A stretch of DNA of 64,000 nucleotides, taken from contig CM038716.1 in the NCBI GenBank assembly GCA_021613375.1, positions 372,001 to 436,000 of the forward strand. The letters are read 5' to 3'. The stretch comes from Megaleporinus macrocephalus (Eukaryota; Chordata; Actinopteri; Characiformes; Anostomidae). Below the pieces are notes generated by a model. It ran no database searches. It was not told where the DNA came from and worked only from the letters and a program-made list of their open reading frames with translations. Made by a program: the position numbers and the translations under genes. Each line of letters opens with the position of its first letter. Positions within the stretch are counted from its first letter, which is position 1. Shown here one piece after another: positions 1 through 12,305 of the stretch.

Positions 1-194
1 GATCTTATATCTAGTTGATGTATTTTAAATTTCTTATTGTTATAACTATTGTGCCTATAGTAAGTTCGTTATAAGATTCATGATTTTAGTAAGCAAAAGT
101 ATCTCACTGTACTCATAGATAATTTGCTTATTTTTAGAAATACACCTAAAGCAAGCCACCCACACCACAGTGTGTGGAATTGTTTGTATCCTTG

Positions 195-264
195 TAAGCT
201 CAAGCTCAAGCTCAAGCCAAGCCAAGCCAAGCCAAGCCAAGCCAAGCCAAGCCAAGCCAAGCCA
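195..264. repeat. Pentanucleotide tandem repeat (AAGCC)n with a short AAGCTC lead
   Basis: About three AAGCTC units run into about nine to ten perfect AAGCC units. The array is in the CLIP3 intron at the left edge of the window and is open in several frames on the minus strand, where it encodes a WLGLA-type periodic peptide. That openness is a by-product of the repeat and not a gene. Confidence 0.9.
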
Positions 265-574
265 GTCTCAACATGCCTGTGTTAACTAATTCTCTCATAT
301 CTCTCAATATACTAAGACAATTTGGTTTACTTAAACCAAAATGTCTAGAAAATGAGAAATATAAGATTAACCATATATAAGACAATTTTAACAATATATT
401 TAAGTTTAACTAGATATCATTTTTTACAGTGTACTGAATTATTCTGTGCTTTTATCTTTAGTGGTAATTTGGTGACTTCTAAGGGTTAAGAGTGACTCGT
501 TTGACGTTGATCAAAGATTAAACAAATACTGTTGATTAAACAGATTTGAGGTTAACAGTTAAACTGGGTCATAC

Positions 575-3500
575 TCTGACAGTGGGGTTGGCTCCATGCT
601 CTAGGAGGCACTTGACAGCTCCCAGGCAGAGGTTGGAGGCGGCAATGTGCAGGGCAGTCCCGTGGTAGAAATCGCTGCAGGTAGAGTTCAGCACTACAGA
701 GAAAAAAGACCAATAACCATGTTTACAAACTGATTCATTATTAGGCATTGTAATGAGATACCCCAAAGCTTGATATCCTTATTAGTCTCTTCAGTAGCAG
801 CTTTTTGTGTAATACACAACATTTGCAATTCAATTCTGAACTTACATGCTGAGACTATATGACTCTAAAGACTTTATTGTTGGAGCTGTAAAAGAAAGCA
901 ATACCATATCTTCCCATTTCACTAGAACATGCTTGATCAGACTCAACGATATACAAACAACACTAGAAAGGAAGACAGTAACAAATCAATAGACAATTCT
1001 GTAGTGTAGCTGTGAGGATAAAGAAATCAATACAGGGTTAATGAATGATGGGCACAGTGGGGCAAGATAGTGTGAGTTTGTAAGCTTCTGACTATTTGTT
1101 TATAAGACCCAGAGCCTTTTTAGATGTATGGAGTTTAATCATTTCTGAGAATTCACTGAAAGGGCACAGCCAAAGAAGTCCCATACAGAAGCTGAACAGG
1201 CTACACAGCCAGGCAGCAAGAATAAGTCTGTCAATCTGGCCCAGTATAGTAATAAAATAAGTCATAAGTCTAGTGCAAAACAGCCCCCTGCCCCATTTAA
1301 TTAAAATTGATCTTACATATAAGATTTTTAGCATACAAATATAAAAAACAGAGGGCATGCGGAAAACTACATATAGCCTTAACAACAAAAAGCAGATGTA
1401 TTTTTTCAATATGTAGTATGTCCACCTTTTGGCTTTAATTTAGCTTCCTTTTTGTTCAGGAGACTGGCTTTCAGCCTTTAAGCAATTATATTTTTTTCAC
1501 CCCTTTAAAGATTACGCGTTGGTTGCATTTTATCTTCTAATGATCAAAGTAACCCCAAAAACATTAAATAAAATCTTGGCTCCGGACTGACTAGTCCATT
1601 GACCTGAGAGCATCAGAAGCTTCAGTGTTAGATTTGGCACAGATCTTTTGCATAGCCATAGCGTTGTCTTCTTGAAAGGGAAAGATGGGCAGAAATATCT
1701 GTGCATTTTTTTCAGATCTAAAGCAAAAGTGGAGCTTCATTTTCCCATCTCTCTCACTGAAGAAATCTTTAAGAACTAGGTCTACCAGATCTTGCATGTT
1801 TATTAGGACTGCCATTTATATATATATATATATACTTACTGGCAGTTTTGACAGGAAATCAAGTAATGAAGATTGGTTACTGACTTTAGTTATACTAATT
1901 GGGTTTATATTTACAAAATACATGGTCTTTCAGTGTATAAGGACATGAATTATGAGTGTCCTCATTATTCAAAGTGCATGAAGCTTGTTTTCTATCATCT
2001 GTCTTAAATACTGTTTTGTATGTGTGTGCGCACCTCTAGGCTTAGAAGCTTTGAGCAAAACTCGGATCAGCTCGGGTACATCAAAGTAAGCAGCGTAGTG
2101 GAGAGCATTCATGTTAGTCCAACGACTTCGCAGACTCACATCGGCACCCAGAGCAATCAGCTGACTGGTTAGCCTGAGAGCAGCATCAGGGTCTCCTGAG
2201 AATGGATACACAAGGTACTGTCTTAACTTAAAGGAAAATGTTTGCATTGTAATAACAATATTTTATATTAAGAAAAGATGACAGACACAGAGAATATGTT
2301 CACTGTGACAAAAAAAACACCAAAAAGACAACACAATGTTTACATTAAATTACCAATAGCTAAATGCAACCTAAAGCACACAGCCAAATTTAGTTTGTAT
2401 TGAAACTAAGCTATTACACTATTAGATTACTTACCTACTCCATGAGCCCCTGCTTTGCAGCTGTAGTGCAAGAGGGTCATGTCTGTCAGTCCATCACGGT
2501 CATTCACATGGCAACCACGCTTTAAAATCTGAAAAAAGAAGACCATGACTTTCTAGATTTAAAATAGTGACATGGTAAAGAAAGCAGTAGGTAATAATAC
2601 GAAAGTGGGAAATTTTCATGTAAAACAGCATCTTCCCAGATAAGCTGGGGTGACCTCTTAATGTCAACTCTTTCATGTCTAATAATGAAGGATGAGATAA
2701 ATTAGTAGTGCTGACAGGGGAATGGGGAATAGATGAAAGGAGGAGCTGTTTTAGCTGAGTCATTCACAGTGCTGTTTCACTTTCCACTCCAGTTTCCACC
2801 AGCCTCTCAGCTACCTCCACCGAGAATTGGCAGCCATTTCCTGTGTGTTTTTGTTAGGTGGGGGTTAGGGATGGCGGGCCCAAGCGGAGAGATACCTTAA
2901 ACTATTTAATTTTACAACAGGAAAAAAATGCTTTAAAATGTTTTTTTTTTTAGATTTTTTAAAAATCTAAATATATATAAATAAGTTAAATGTTATTATT
3001 ATATTAGCTCCAACTTTGTCAAATTAGGTTTAGCAATGCCTTCATATAAAATGTGTGTTTCTATGTGAAGCTTTTCGACAACAAGATAAACATGTTTAAC
3101 TTGAAACAACGAATCATTTTTTACAATGTACCCACTACTAGGTGGCAAGTAAATGTCTTCACTCTTACAGAGACAAAAGCACCCAGACAATTCACTCTTG
3201 GTTTTAGGAAAGCAGCAAGAGGTGCCCCTCAGAAATTTAACAGAATGCAGTGATTTAAAGTACGGATCAACTTAGATTTCAGTCAGGCTAATGTGGGAGG
3301 ATTATCACCCTAAATGTCAATTGGTGCAGAGTCTCTAGACATAGTAACAACATTGTAAATCCCTATACATTAAGGAAACACCAATCATACATTTTATGGC
3401 CAACTCCAATTTATTTAGATACTGAATTGGCTTAACTATATTAGTCAAAAGTGCATTTTAAAAGCAACAGAATAACAATAACAAAACCCAGAGCACCCAT

Positions 3501-5698
3501 TTTGCATTACAAGTCCATATAGCCTATTTAGCAAAGTATAAGAACAGCAACCAAATATCAAACACTGCTTGCTCACATTATTTATGTTCTAATTAAATTT
3601 TTTGGTGAAGGTGAAATAGAAGATTGGATTAACAAACTGGCGAATATTAAGCCAATTTCAGCCTCATTTAAAGATAAGCATCAACCATGCCTGCTGAGCT
3701 GTCAACCTTTGGGTCCTTGGAAAGGATATGAAAGGTTCCGTCAATGCCTTTAAAGCATGAAACAGTAGATTTCGCCACATGGTCTGGCATTTTTTATTGC
3801 TATTATCCTGCAATGTTTGAGGTTCACAGTATGTCAGTTCTACCAAACTCTCCTTATTCAACTGTACCAATGTAAATATTACAGAAAATAGTCAATTTTA
3901 TTCTAAAACGCGTATGCAGCAATAGAACAAAATTTGCAGCATTAAGATAATAAGCCCTTGACCTTCATCCTCATCAAAGCTCACACACTGAAAATAGGCT
4001 ACTGCGACAAAAGAAATTTTACAGAGAAAGGCTTAATTACTGAATGAGCCACATATTATATTTTCTCCTCTGTTTGGCAGAAGAATCCCCTATTCTCACT
4101 GTGCTTTAGCAATTCATCAAATAGTTAGTTACAGCTCCTCTAATGTGTAATAGGCACCTACACAGGTTAGAATGCCCACTTAGATCCAGGACGATGCACT
4201 TATGCTACAAACAACATTCCACATGGCACCAGAAAGCTGAGTAATCTCAAAAGTCCAATGCAGCTGTGTATGAAATCAGTATATTTCTCCTTCTGCTACA
4301 ATAATGACATTTGATAACAAGCAAGCTGCAGTTTATGGATACAGTCTTTTTGAAGGTTAAGTCAACGGGCCACAGTCCTTGTCAGTTAAACAGAGAATTA
4401 TTATTTTACTAGTAGTTAATTTGTAAAAGACAGTCTAAATACAGTTTAGCCCGCTTTTTGATTACTCATCTGTATTTTAGCCACTGCTGCTGTGAGTGGA
4501 CCTTGGCTCTATGTAATACAAGGTCGGTTCAGGGCAACGGTGCATGTAATTGATAAACCATATGGCCTACTGTGGCCTACGACTGGTAACAAAGCAAAGA
4601 TGAAATTCTTAGAACCAAAGGGTATTTTGGTCATTTAAAATTACAATTTCTATTATGAAATATTCACATAAGACAGTTACACAAATGATACATTGTTATC
4701 TTCAGGACAACCTGGGCTACTCACATATGCCACTATTTAACATGTAGATGGTAAGAAAACCTGGCAGTTTTTTGGCAGTTTTTTTGTGCTTAGAAATCTA
4801 TTGTTTGGGGTGTCTATAAGCTGAAAATGCAAGAATTCTAATGTTGGTTAATTATATTGGTTATGATAGAGTAAAAATAAATGATTACTCGAGACTGATT
4901 ACTGATTTTCTTTTCTCTTGGAATCTTGCTGTGTGCTAAAACTCTACAGCAAGGCTTTATTCCTATTTTCAAATGAACTTGCATTAATCCACAATTTTTA
5001 ACTCTCAAAATCAATGTATATTAAAAAACAGAGCTAAATATTTAATAATTATGTTGGCCATATTAATTGTTATTTCTGTTAGAATATGTATTAGTGCCTG
5101 ATTTTCTCATTTTACTTCTGGACCACTGTGGCGTAATTCTGCCATCAATTCTTCTGATTTCTCTGACCTTGGTATACTTTTAGTAAAACAAAGCCTGTGA
5201 AGATGAATCCATCTTTAATCAGTTAGAAGCTTCCTTGTGTATTATGTTCGCCTTTTCTTATGCACACAACACAGCAAATGAGGCCACTTGGGCCCACAGG
5301 GTGCCTGTGGTTGTGCATTCTCTTAAACATGTCATATTGGTTGGCAAAACCATGTGAAAGTCATCTCTAATTGACTAATCTCTAAGTCATCTCTAATCTC
5401 TAAGTGTTTTGCATATGGTAACTTCCAACAAATCTTTTCCGATGTAATATTTTCAAACCTGTCTTCAAATGTCATATATGTGCTCCTGCGAGGCCATGGG
5501 TTGATAATTACCTCTTCACCGATGATGTCAATTTTGTGCTGCACTTGTGGGACCCACTGTCTGATGATGGCGAAAAGCTCTGGGATGGTGGTACGCGGAT
5601 CCATCAGGATCTCCAAACAGGCCGGATCATTTGGATCAAAGAAAGTGAAAGCTGAAATAATAATTTAGCAAAATTAAGAACATAGCAGGATTTAAATA

Positions 5699-5765
<67 letters not shown>

Positions 5766-6178
5766 GAAGATTTTTTAATTATGATTTTAATTTGATTAAA
5801 AGATATTGTTATGCATACAATTTTGCTTCGTGAAAACAATATAATGACAGAAATATAAAATGACAGTTATGAAAGATTTTTTAATTATGATTTTGATTTG
5901 ATTAAAAGTTATTGTTATGCATACAATCTACAATATATTGACAGTAATACTAGTCATCTAAAGGCTGATATCTTGATCTATTTTCTTTCTATTCTTGTGA
6001 GAGAACTTTTTATGTAAAGTGAATTTTCATGCTAACTTGAAAAGGCTCAGTCACCATAGTCTTTGGGGAGCGGGGCCTGGGCGGATGGATGAACTATGGG
6101 TTTCTTGCGGGGCTCATGGACAGGGCTGGAGAACTCAGAGGTGGGATGAGCCTCCTCAGTGGTCTCTTCTTTTGTCAT
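575..6178 (-). CDS. clip3: CLIP3 (CLIPR-59), 5' part: first five coding exons, N-terminus and ankyrin repeats
   Basis: CAP-Gly domain-containing linker protein 3 is a palmitoylated trans-Golgi/plasma-membrane adaptor that acts in endosome-to-Golgi traffic and Akt membrane recruitment (family knowledge). Coding exons on the minus strand are 6178-6055, 5651-5512, 2528-2435, 2195-2034 and 693-575. All have AG/GT borders and phases that join without a break into 213 codons. The start is the ATG at 6178, followed by MTKEETTEE; KPIVHPSAQAPLPKDY is close to mammalian CLIP3 and separates it from CLIP4. Exon 2 carries FTFFDPNDPA and AIIRQWVPQVQHKIDIIG. Exons 3-5 carry the ankyrin repeats (GCHVNDRDGLTDMTLLHY, LRSRWTNMNALHYAAYFDVP, HGTALHIAASNLCLGAVKCL). 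The two CAP-Gly domains and the C-terminal membrane-association region lie beyond position 1. Coding exon 1 has a splice acceptor at 6196-6195, so an upstream non-coding exon must exist. Identity is very likely; the only close alternative is CLIP4. Confidence 0.93.
1816..1834. repeat. (TA)n microsatellite
   Basis: A short run of about nine TA units in a CLIP3 intron. Confidence 0.8.
2529..5511 (-). other. CLIP3 intron 2, no recognised internal gene
   Basis: About 3 kb of AT-rich sequence between coding exons 2 and 3. I see a poly-T/A stretch near 2941-2990 and no coding exon, RNA gene or recognisable mobile element. Short open frames here have no family resemblance. Confidence 0.6.
5703..5761. 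repeat. Compound (CT)n(TA)n microsatellite
   Basis: About 13-14 CT units pass directly into about 15-16 TA units, in CLIP3 intron 1 about 50 bp upstream of coding exon 2 in the direction of transcription. It is likely to be length-polymorphic. Confidence 0.95.
5769..5927. repeat. Direct duplication, two copies of about 53 bp, offset 106 bp
   Basis: The segment at 5769-5821 recurs at 5875-5927 with only two visible substitutions. Both copies start at GATTTTTTAATTATGATTTT and end with ATGCATACAAT. The 106-bp offset and adjacency to the microsatellite fit a local tandem duplication by slippage or unequal exchange. Confidence 0.85.
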
Positions 6179-6515
6179 TTTGTTCTATGTAGGCCTGGAA
6201 ATAGAACACAGAGTGAATCACTCAGCAGGTTGGTGTAAACATTTATTATTAATTCAGTGACCTGTGATGTCACATGGGTGTATCAAGTGAAATTTGACTA
6301 AATATAAAGGTGTTCCTGAGGATATTTACAAGCAACACTTCTGTGAAGACCACAGTACCAATTGTTTGGACATTAAAGAGAAAATGAGCCACCATTCTAA
6401 GGACGAATGGCTTTAACCCACTTATTATTTTATCCTTGGCATGCTACAAATATAAATAAATATGAAATCAAACTTGTGAGACTGCTACGTATCTACACTC
6501 TACATCAGATAACTA

Positions 6516-7235
6516 CACTGCTCAAAAAAAAAAAATCTTTACTAATAAACTAGAAAAAATTGTGTAATTAGTTGAGAACGAGAACCAAAATCAAATTCAT
6601 CAACACACTGAGAGCTGGATTCAAAATCATACTAAAAAATTAAAAGTTAAAAAATTCAATCCCAGACTGAGCCAGTTTGCGAGAATTTCCTTACTGCAAC
6701 TGTGACTTAGTAGTGTGTGTGGTCCCCACATTTTTGTATGCACTCCAACAACATCTGAGCTCTAGATGAGATGGTAGATGGTGTCCTGGGGGATCTCCTC
6801 CTATACCTGAATCTGTGAGCTTCTGGCTTGGTGGCATTGTATGCAATGATACATAACAGCCCACATACAGCCCAGATGTTCTTAACTGGATTCATAAAGT
6901 CGTGTATTGTCTTGGAGGTACCAGGAGGAACCCAGGGCCTGCTGCACCAGCATAAATTCTGACAATGAGAATTTAAAAAAAAACTTGGCGCCAATGGTTG
7001 ACCTACTAATTCTACTGCTGGGTTGATGCCCCTTTAAGGCCCTGTTTAGCTCTCCTCATGTAATGGCCCATGTCCTAGTGTCTCCTTCATGATCTGGGAG
7101 ACACAGCAAATCTATTTGTGATGTAACGTATAGATGTACTATCCTGAAGGAGCTGGTCAACCTGCGCAACCTGAATAGGCTAAGCACAGAGTAATTTTCT
7201 GTGGCTACCACTCTGGATGCTTCCATGAGCAGTTT
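6516..7235 (-). mobile_element. Degraded Tc1/mariner-type transposon remnant
   Basis: The left end, CACTGCTCAAAAAAA, is the usual terminus of a widespread fish Tc1-like family. On the minus strand the decayed transposase reads NPVKNIWAV (compare the SPDLNPIEHIW block) and, in another frame, EEIPQDTIYHLI; frameshifts and stops separate the pieces. The order follows the C-terminal half of the transposase, with internal deletions and a ragged right end near 7235. It is non-functional and lies upstream of CLIP3 coding exon 1, probably in its first intron. Confidence 0.75.
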
Positions 7236-9260
7236 TAAAACAATAATTTAAGAATAAAACATTCAGAATTAAATTTATTACAATGATGTCTGTTTAATAA
7301 TGTTTATTCTCAAGCTTTCAAAATTGTGACAAATAAACAGTATTCTCTGCCCTAAAACGCTGGGGTCACATCCACTGAAAGCACTGAAAAATTCCAATAT
7401 TCTCTCTCAACTGTCAAAAAATGTTTAAGACACCACAGCCACAATACAATTTGGAGCTAGAGAACATTGAATTACCTAATAATTTATACAAGCCATAGTT
7501 AGCATAATTAAAAAGCGAAAAAGACAGGACCCTGTAAGGCCTTTTCTGTAAGGGGCTGCCCTGGCTTACATATTGCCAGAGACACTTCAAACGTAAATGG
7601 TACTGCATAGCCGAGAGTGCTGTTTGCCTAGCTGAAGTTAGTAAATAAAGTGCTCTGTAGGGACTACTACATCTACTGCATCACCAAGTCATGATTTCAG
7701 GCCAGCCAAAAATTCATAAACACTGAAAAATATGAAAATATGTTAACAGTTGAACTTCACAATTAAGTACTACTTAAACCTTTTCACATATCTTTAGCAA
7801 TTATCTACTAACATGTGTAATGTGTTTGAAACAAATCTCTGAATGTAGACAGCATTAAATAGTAGTTAATATTCCCATATTTACTTGATCAGAGCATTCA
7901 ACAATGTAAAATGCAATATTTGAAACAAACGTTTGATTATGATTTCCCAACATTAACACAATAGCATCCCTAATAGGAAGCTTCTTTCGGTGACCCAAAG
8001 CAGTTCTTCTAATGCATCTCTCCAAATAGCCATTTTGGCAAATCTATTTCCAAGAGGAAATTCTTAATAATTCAAGCATACCAGAATTCACAGTGGTTTT
8101 AGATATCTGGTCTACAAGGTCTTTACTGGTGCCTGCTTCAGGTAAGGGAAAGATATAAATATTAAGCTTCCCAGCCAATGGAGGCAGGGATGAGCCTCTA
8201 ACCTGCAGATGTCCCTTCCTGAGCAGGCACTAATTTAGCCTGCAGCCTGGAGTCTGGTGAAACAGGGAGTGAGTCACTGATCACTGCACACTCTAATAGA
8301 GAGAAAGGAACACAAGCTACACAAGCTGCCACCACGCCATTTTACAGGCCTTCAATATGGACTCCTATCATGAATGACAAAGAATGAATGCATAGTACTT
8401 AGCCCACTCTGTCCTAAATTAGCTTGACTGTTAAAAGACAGATATGAAAAAAAATGAACGGTCTATTTTAGTGTCCTGACACAAAGGTAAAGAAAAAAAT
8501 ATCGACTTCCAGTGTATTTCAAGTCAGTCCCATGCTATGGTCATGTCAAGACATAACAAGTATTTAAGAAATATCCAAAACAGTCACTGCAGTCAATGAA
8601 CTGGTTTTGTTACACAAATAGAGCAACAACAATTTATCTCATTTTTATCAGTTGGATATTATTATGTTAACAATTACAGTTTGATATTATGATTTTAACT
8701 AAAAATGTGCTAGACAGCATGAAACATAAACAATTGTAGACAATAGTACATCAGTGTGATACATCGATCTAGTGTGCAAGCTGGGGATAAATAAGTTAAA
8801 AAACAGATTTAGCCATGTCTGTTATAAATGATTGACAAATCTTCCTCTACACATTCTCTCTTAACTGCTGCAATATGTTTTTCAAAGAATATCTGCAATA
8901 GTCAACCTCTCATGCTGTTAAAGTATAATTTTTGTTCACTGTACCTTTAAAGTCAGGCAGCCCCTTGAAAGTTACGATTTTATGGTAACTAGCTAGAAAA
9001 TTTCACATATAAGTACAGGCCCACATTTACTCTGAGCCCTGTAAACTTTCACTCTTTCCTTTTGTTGAACAACACTGAAGGATATCTTGGTGGTGTTTAC
9101 ATCAAATCTAAAATCTGAAAAGCTTCTAAATCTACGATAAACGCTGCACTAGTACTAGGTTTAGTAATACTGTTTCTGTCATATAAGTAGTTTGAAAATT
9201 AATTAAATAGCTTTCACTGACTGTACTGTAAATGCTTAATAAATACGGTCACTGGCAGAA
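7236..9260. other. Non-coding stretch between the Tc1 remnant and the CLIP3 promoter region
   Basis: About 2 kb of AT-rich sequence with no recognisable exon, RNA gene or repeat family. If the candidate first exon near 9949 is real, this is CLIP3 intron sequence. Confidence 0.5.
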
Positions 9261-9263
9261 TTA

Positions 9264-9400
9264 CTATTATTAATATTATTATTACAACAACAATACTACT
9301 ACTACTACTACTAATAATAATAGTAGTAATGATAATAATAATAATAATAAATAATAATAACAATAATAAAAATTAGTAATTATTATTATTAATATTATTA
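9264..9400. repeat. Imperfect trinucleotide microsatellite cluster (ATT/ACT/AAT)
   Basis: A mosaic of ATT, ACT, TAA and ACA triplet runs with interruptions. It includes a (CTA)n block at 9297-9313 and (AAT)n blocks from 9335. Confidence 0.85.
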
Positions 9401-9948
9401 TAAGTATTGTGACACAACAATTACATGCCTATATAGTCAATGTGCATGCTCCTTTATTTATGCTAAAAACATTCTACCTTTCATTGTCCATGTGCCCTGG
9501 GCAGTGATTATTGATTATTTAAGAAAAAACACGGAAAGCTTTATAAGCTGTATTAACCTGAACGTTTATCAGTTTAGCTGCTCTGTTACCGTACAGCACA
9601 GCACGCAGCAAAGAAATCGTGCATCTTATTCAACAAGCCCCCAGCAGAGAAACGCCCATGAACCTGTCTGTACACATTTTCACAACAGTCTGCTGGATTT
9701 GACGGTCAGCTCGCTTCTGCCCCTTTGGTCAAATGTAAAATAACGTAAGTTTATAAAACATGTGAATCGCAGTATGATGAAAGGACGGCGTTTCTCGTGC
9801 ATGTCCGTCTTCCTTCCTCTGTGTCAACACGAGAACATGGATGCTCCGTCACACAGCAGAAACAAACGCGCAGTCACTCCGTGCTAAAGCGCGCATCACG
9901 CCTGGAATCAGGAATAAACCGCGTTTCAGCTAATTGTGACTGACATAC

Positions 9949-10150
9949 CTGCTAACAAGCCACAAAATCCAGAGTTTCGCCTCTCTTTCTCTCTGATCAG
10001 TTGTTGTTTTCTGGCTCACGGAAAGGGGGAACGTAGGATGGCTGAACGTTGGATGCTGCTTCGCCTTGTCCTTCTCCCTGCCTACGTCACAAATATGACT
10101 CCTGACTGGACCAGTCGTATCCAAGCTCCATTCACATCTGACTCCTAGTC
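9949..10150 (-). promoter_or_regulatory. clip3: Candidate non-coding first exon and promoter of CLIP3
   Basis: CLIP3 coding exon 1 begins with a splice acceptor, so transcription must start upstream. The first convincing minus-strand donor in CpG-richer DNA is TTAGCAG|GTATGT, with the last exon base at 9949. Sequence from about 9770 to 10160 has more CG dinucleotides than its surroundings. The 5' boundary is not visible; 10150 is a rough limit. No homology supports this, so it is inference from position, donor quality and base composition. Confidence 0.35.
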
Positions 10151-10487
10151 GGACCACTCCCTGGCAGCTAGCTCCTTTTCCATTTTATTCCAGCCTAGAT
10201 CTGTCCCCTCCGAGCTCCATTCACATGCTCGTTCAACCAAGCTTGCTGTGCAATCTAGATTCCTCACGAATAAACTGGAATGCCATTTTCAGTCGGGGCC
10301 AGATGCATACACAGTTTGACCAGACGCAACTGTTTATTGTGTGTATCTCTTTATTGATGCTATTCTCTCCAAAAATGTGGCACAAAACATGTAAAGCAGT
10401 TAATGTTTTTTTTCTTGCTTAAATCACATTCAAATCACAAATGAATATAAAATGTATGTAAAAACTCCTTCAGTCTTCAATCAATCA

Positions 10488-11674
10488 ATCAACATTTATT
10501 TATATAGCACTTTTTACAACCAGCGTTGTCTCAAAGCAGCTTTACAGAAAAGCAGTTTATAAAAAAGAGGAATCAAAGAGAGGATGGTAAGAAAAAGAGT
10601 CCATGCATAGCAAAATGTGAGAAAGCATTTAGAGGTCCAAGCCCCCCTAGAGCAAGCCAGAGGCGACAGTGGCAAGGAAAAACGTCCTAATAAAAGTAAG
10701 AAACCTTGAGAGTAACCCAGGCTCAAGAGGGGGCCCATCCTCCTCTGGTCGAACCTGGATAGAGCGAGAGTGACAAAGCTAATGAGATTATAAGACAGAA
10801 TAAAACTCTGCTTAAACATGTTCTAGTTAGGAGGTAGTGATGTTACTACTGAAGTAGTTCTGGTCAGTCTGGTCAGACAGGCTGACGGGCTTTCAGGCTG
10901 ACGAGCAGGAGAGCGTCCTCAGGTCAGACAGGAGGGACAGATGATGAGACAGTAGGGATGGAGCTCTGGTGACTTCTAGCGACTCTGGTGACTTCTGAGT
11001 GACTTCTGGCAAATGTCGAGAGAGAGAGATATTGAGAGAGTGAAGCAGAAGGAGAGAGAGAGGACAGAGGGGGAAAGAAAGAGAGAGAGAGAGAGAGAGG
11101 GGCAAGCAATTGTAGTCAATTTATGGAGAGATGCCAGTGAGTAATAATACAGCTGATATTAGCAGAATGTTGTGCAAACAGGTGAGTGTTGAGTCTAGTT
11201 TTGAATGTAGAGAGTGTGTCTAAGTCCCGAACAGAGGACTGTGGATTTTCTAATTGGAGGAAGTGTCAGCATGCCGCTGTTCTGTGAGTAAAGCGTACGC
11301 GTGGGTTTGTAAGGTTGAATTAATTCATAAAGATACTGCGGGGCCAGGCCAGGTGATTTACATGTTAAGAGAAAAATCTTGTATTCAACACGAAATTTAA
11401 CAGGTAACCAATGTAGTGACAACAGATTTGTGGATATGTGGTTGAACCTTTTGGTTTTCGTAAGGATTCAAGCAGTTGCATTTTGGACCAGCTGGAGTTT
11501 ATTTAGAGATTTAGAGCATCCAGCTAAAAGACTGTTACAGTAATCTAACCTGGAGGTTATAAAGGCACACATCAGCTTTTCCAGATCTTTTAGAGATAGC
11601 ATGTTATGTAGTTTGGTGATATTAAGCAGGATAAAAATCAATAAAAAACACAACACTGGTTTAAAACACTTCAC
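10488..11674 (-). mobile_element. 5'-truncated non-LTR retrotransposon (L2/CR1-like), RT C-terminus plus 3' UTR
   Basis: On the minus strand, 11674-11468 reads LMCAFITSRLDYCNSLLAG and 11422-11195 reads LHWLPVKFRVEYKIFLLT, followed by RKSTVLCSGLR. These blocks are typical of the C-terminal part of the reverse-transcriptase ORF of fish L2/Rex-type LINEs. Frame breaks separate them. The 3' UTR runs down to a (TTGA)n-type tail at 10482-10496, seen on the plus strand as ATCAATCAATCAATCAACAT. The same 3' end recurs at 33244-33830. The copy is dead: no endonuclease, no catalytic RT core, and broken frames. Confidence 0.8.
11075..11099. repeat. (GA)n microsatellite inside the LINE 3' region
   Basis: An uninterrupted GA run within the LINE copy at 10488-11674, with further impure GA-rich blocks just upstream. 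Confidence 0.85.
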
Positions 11675-11816
11675 TCACTGTCCACTCTATTAATCACTCC
11701 TTCCTTGCTGATGCACTTTGTAGACGTAAAAAAATAAAGAAAGTAAGTGGACATGATAAAATGGACAGATATTGTAGAAACAAGGAGGTGATTTTAATGC
11801 AGTGGCTGGTTGGTGT
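11675..11816. repeat. Short interspersed repeat fragment with inverted ends
   Basis: ACTCACTGTCCACTCTATTA near the left end is mirrored by GATAAAATGGACAGATAT near the right end, followed by GTAGAAACAAGGAGGTG. I recognise this as an internally deleted copy of a repeat common in otophysan fish. It abuts the 5' end of the truncated LINE. Confidence 0.5.
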
Positions 11817-12305
11817 GAATTATAATAATACTTGACACCAGACATTGCTGTGAAAAGCAGCCTCTGATTGTGTTCCAGGGTCTGTAATATAGCAGTATTC
11901 CACTTTTGCTGAGTCACCATGCTACAGTGCTGAACAACAGTAGGTTCATAATTACATTTTATTGGCTCCTGTGACTGAAATAGCAATAGATACCCAAACG
12001 TATTCATTCCATTTTGTAGAACTCTATCGTGTTTACATTTCTATTATTTATTGATTTATTTTTTGCAGGTGAAACGAACCACGCCCCCACCCATGTAATA
12101 AGCAACCAACAGCACAATGTAGTTTTTATATTTTGCTGCTTTGGTCCCAGACGTTGTCGGTTTACGCAACTGGAAACAAAATCATAGCCTGGCGTTATAG
12201 CTTTAGGGGCTGTGTAACTGTGTACTTTAAACGTTGGTCTCCGAATTTATTTTCTTGTTTAGCAACCTCTCAGTTTCCGCCTGGGATTTTTGCAGTTTGT
12301 ACAAT

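Noticed and set aside
1591..1815. 74-codon minus-strand open frame in a CLIP3 intron
   Set aside because: The peptide looks composition-wise plausible but has no recognisable domain and no splice sites that would fit CLIP3 between exons 4 and 5, whose phases already join directly.
6707..6994. 95-codon minus-strand open frame as a small gene
   Set aside because: It is a frame-shifted shadow of the Tc1-like transposase; the real blocks are spread over two frames with stops.
9492..9743. 83-codon plus-strand frame ending at a good donor-like GTAAGT
   Set aside because: No homology and no codon bias signal visible; a chance frame in front of the CLIP3 promoter region.
10514..10819. 101-codon minus-strand open frame
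   Set aside because: It lies wholly in the 3' UTR of the LINE copy; the same frame is broken in the copy at 33263-33493.
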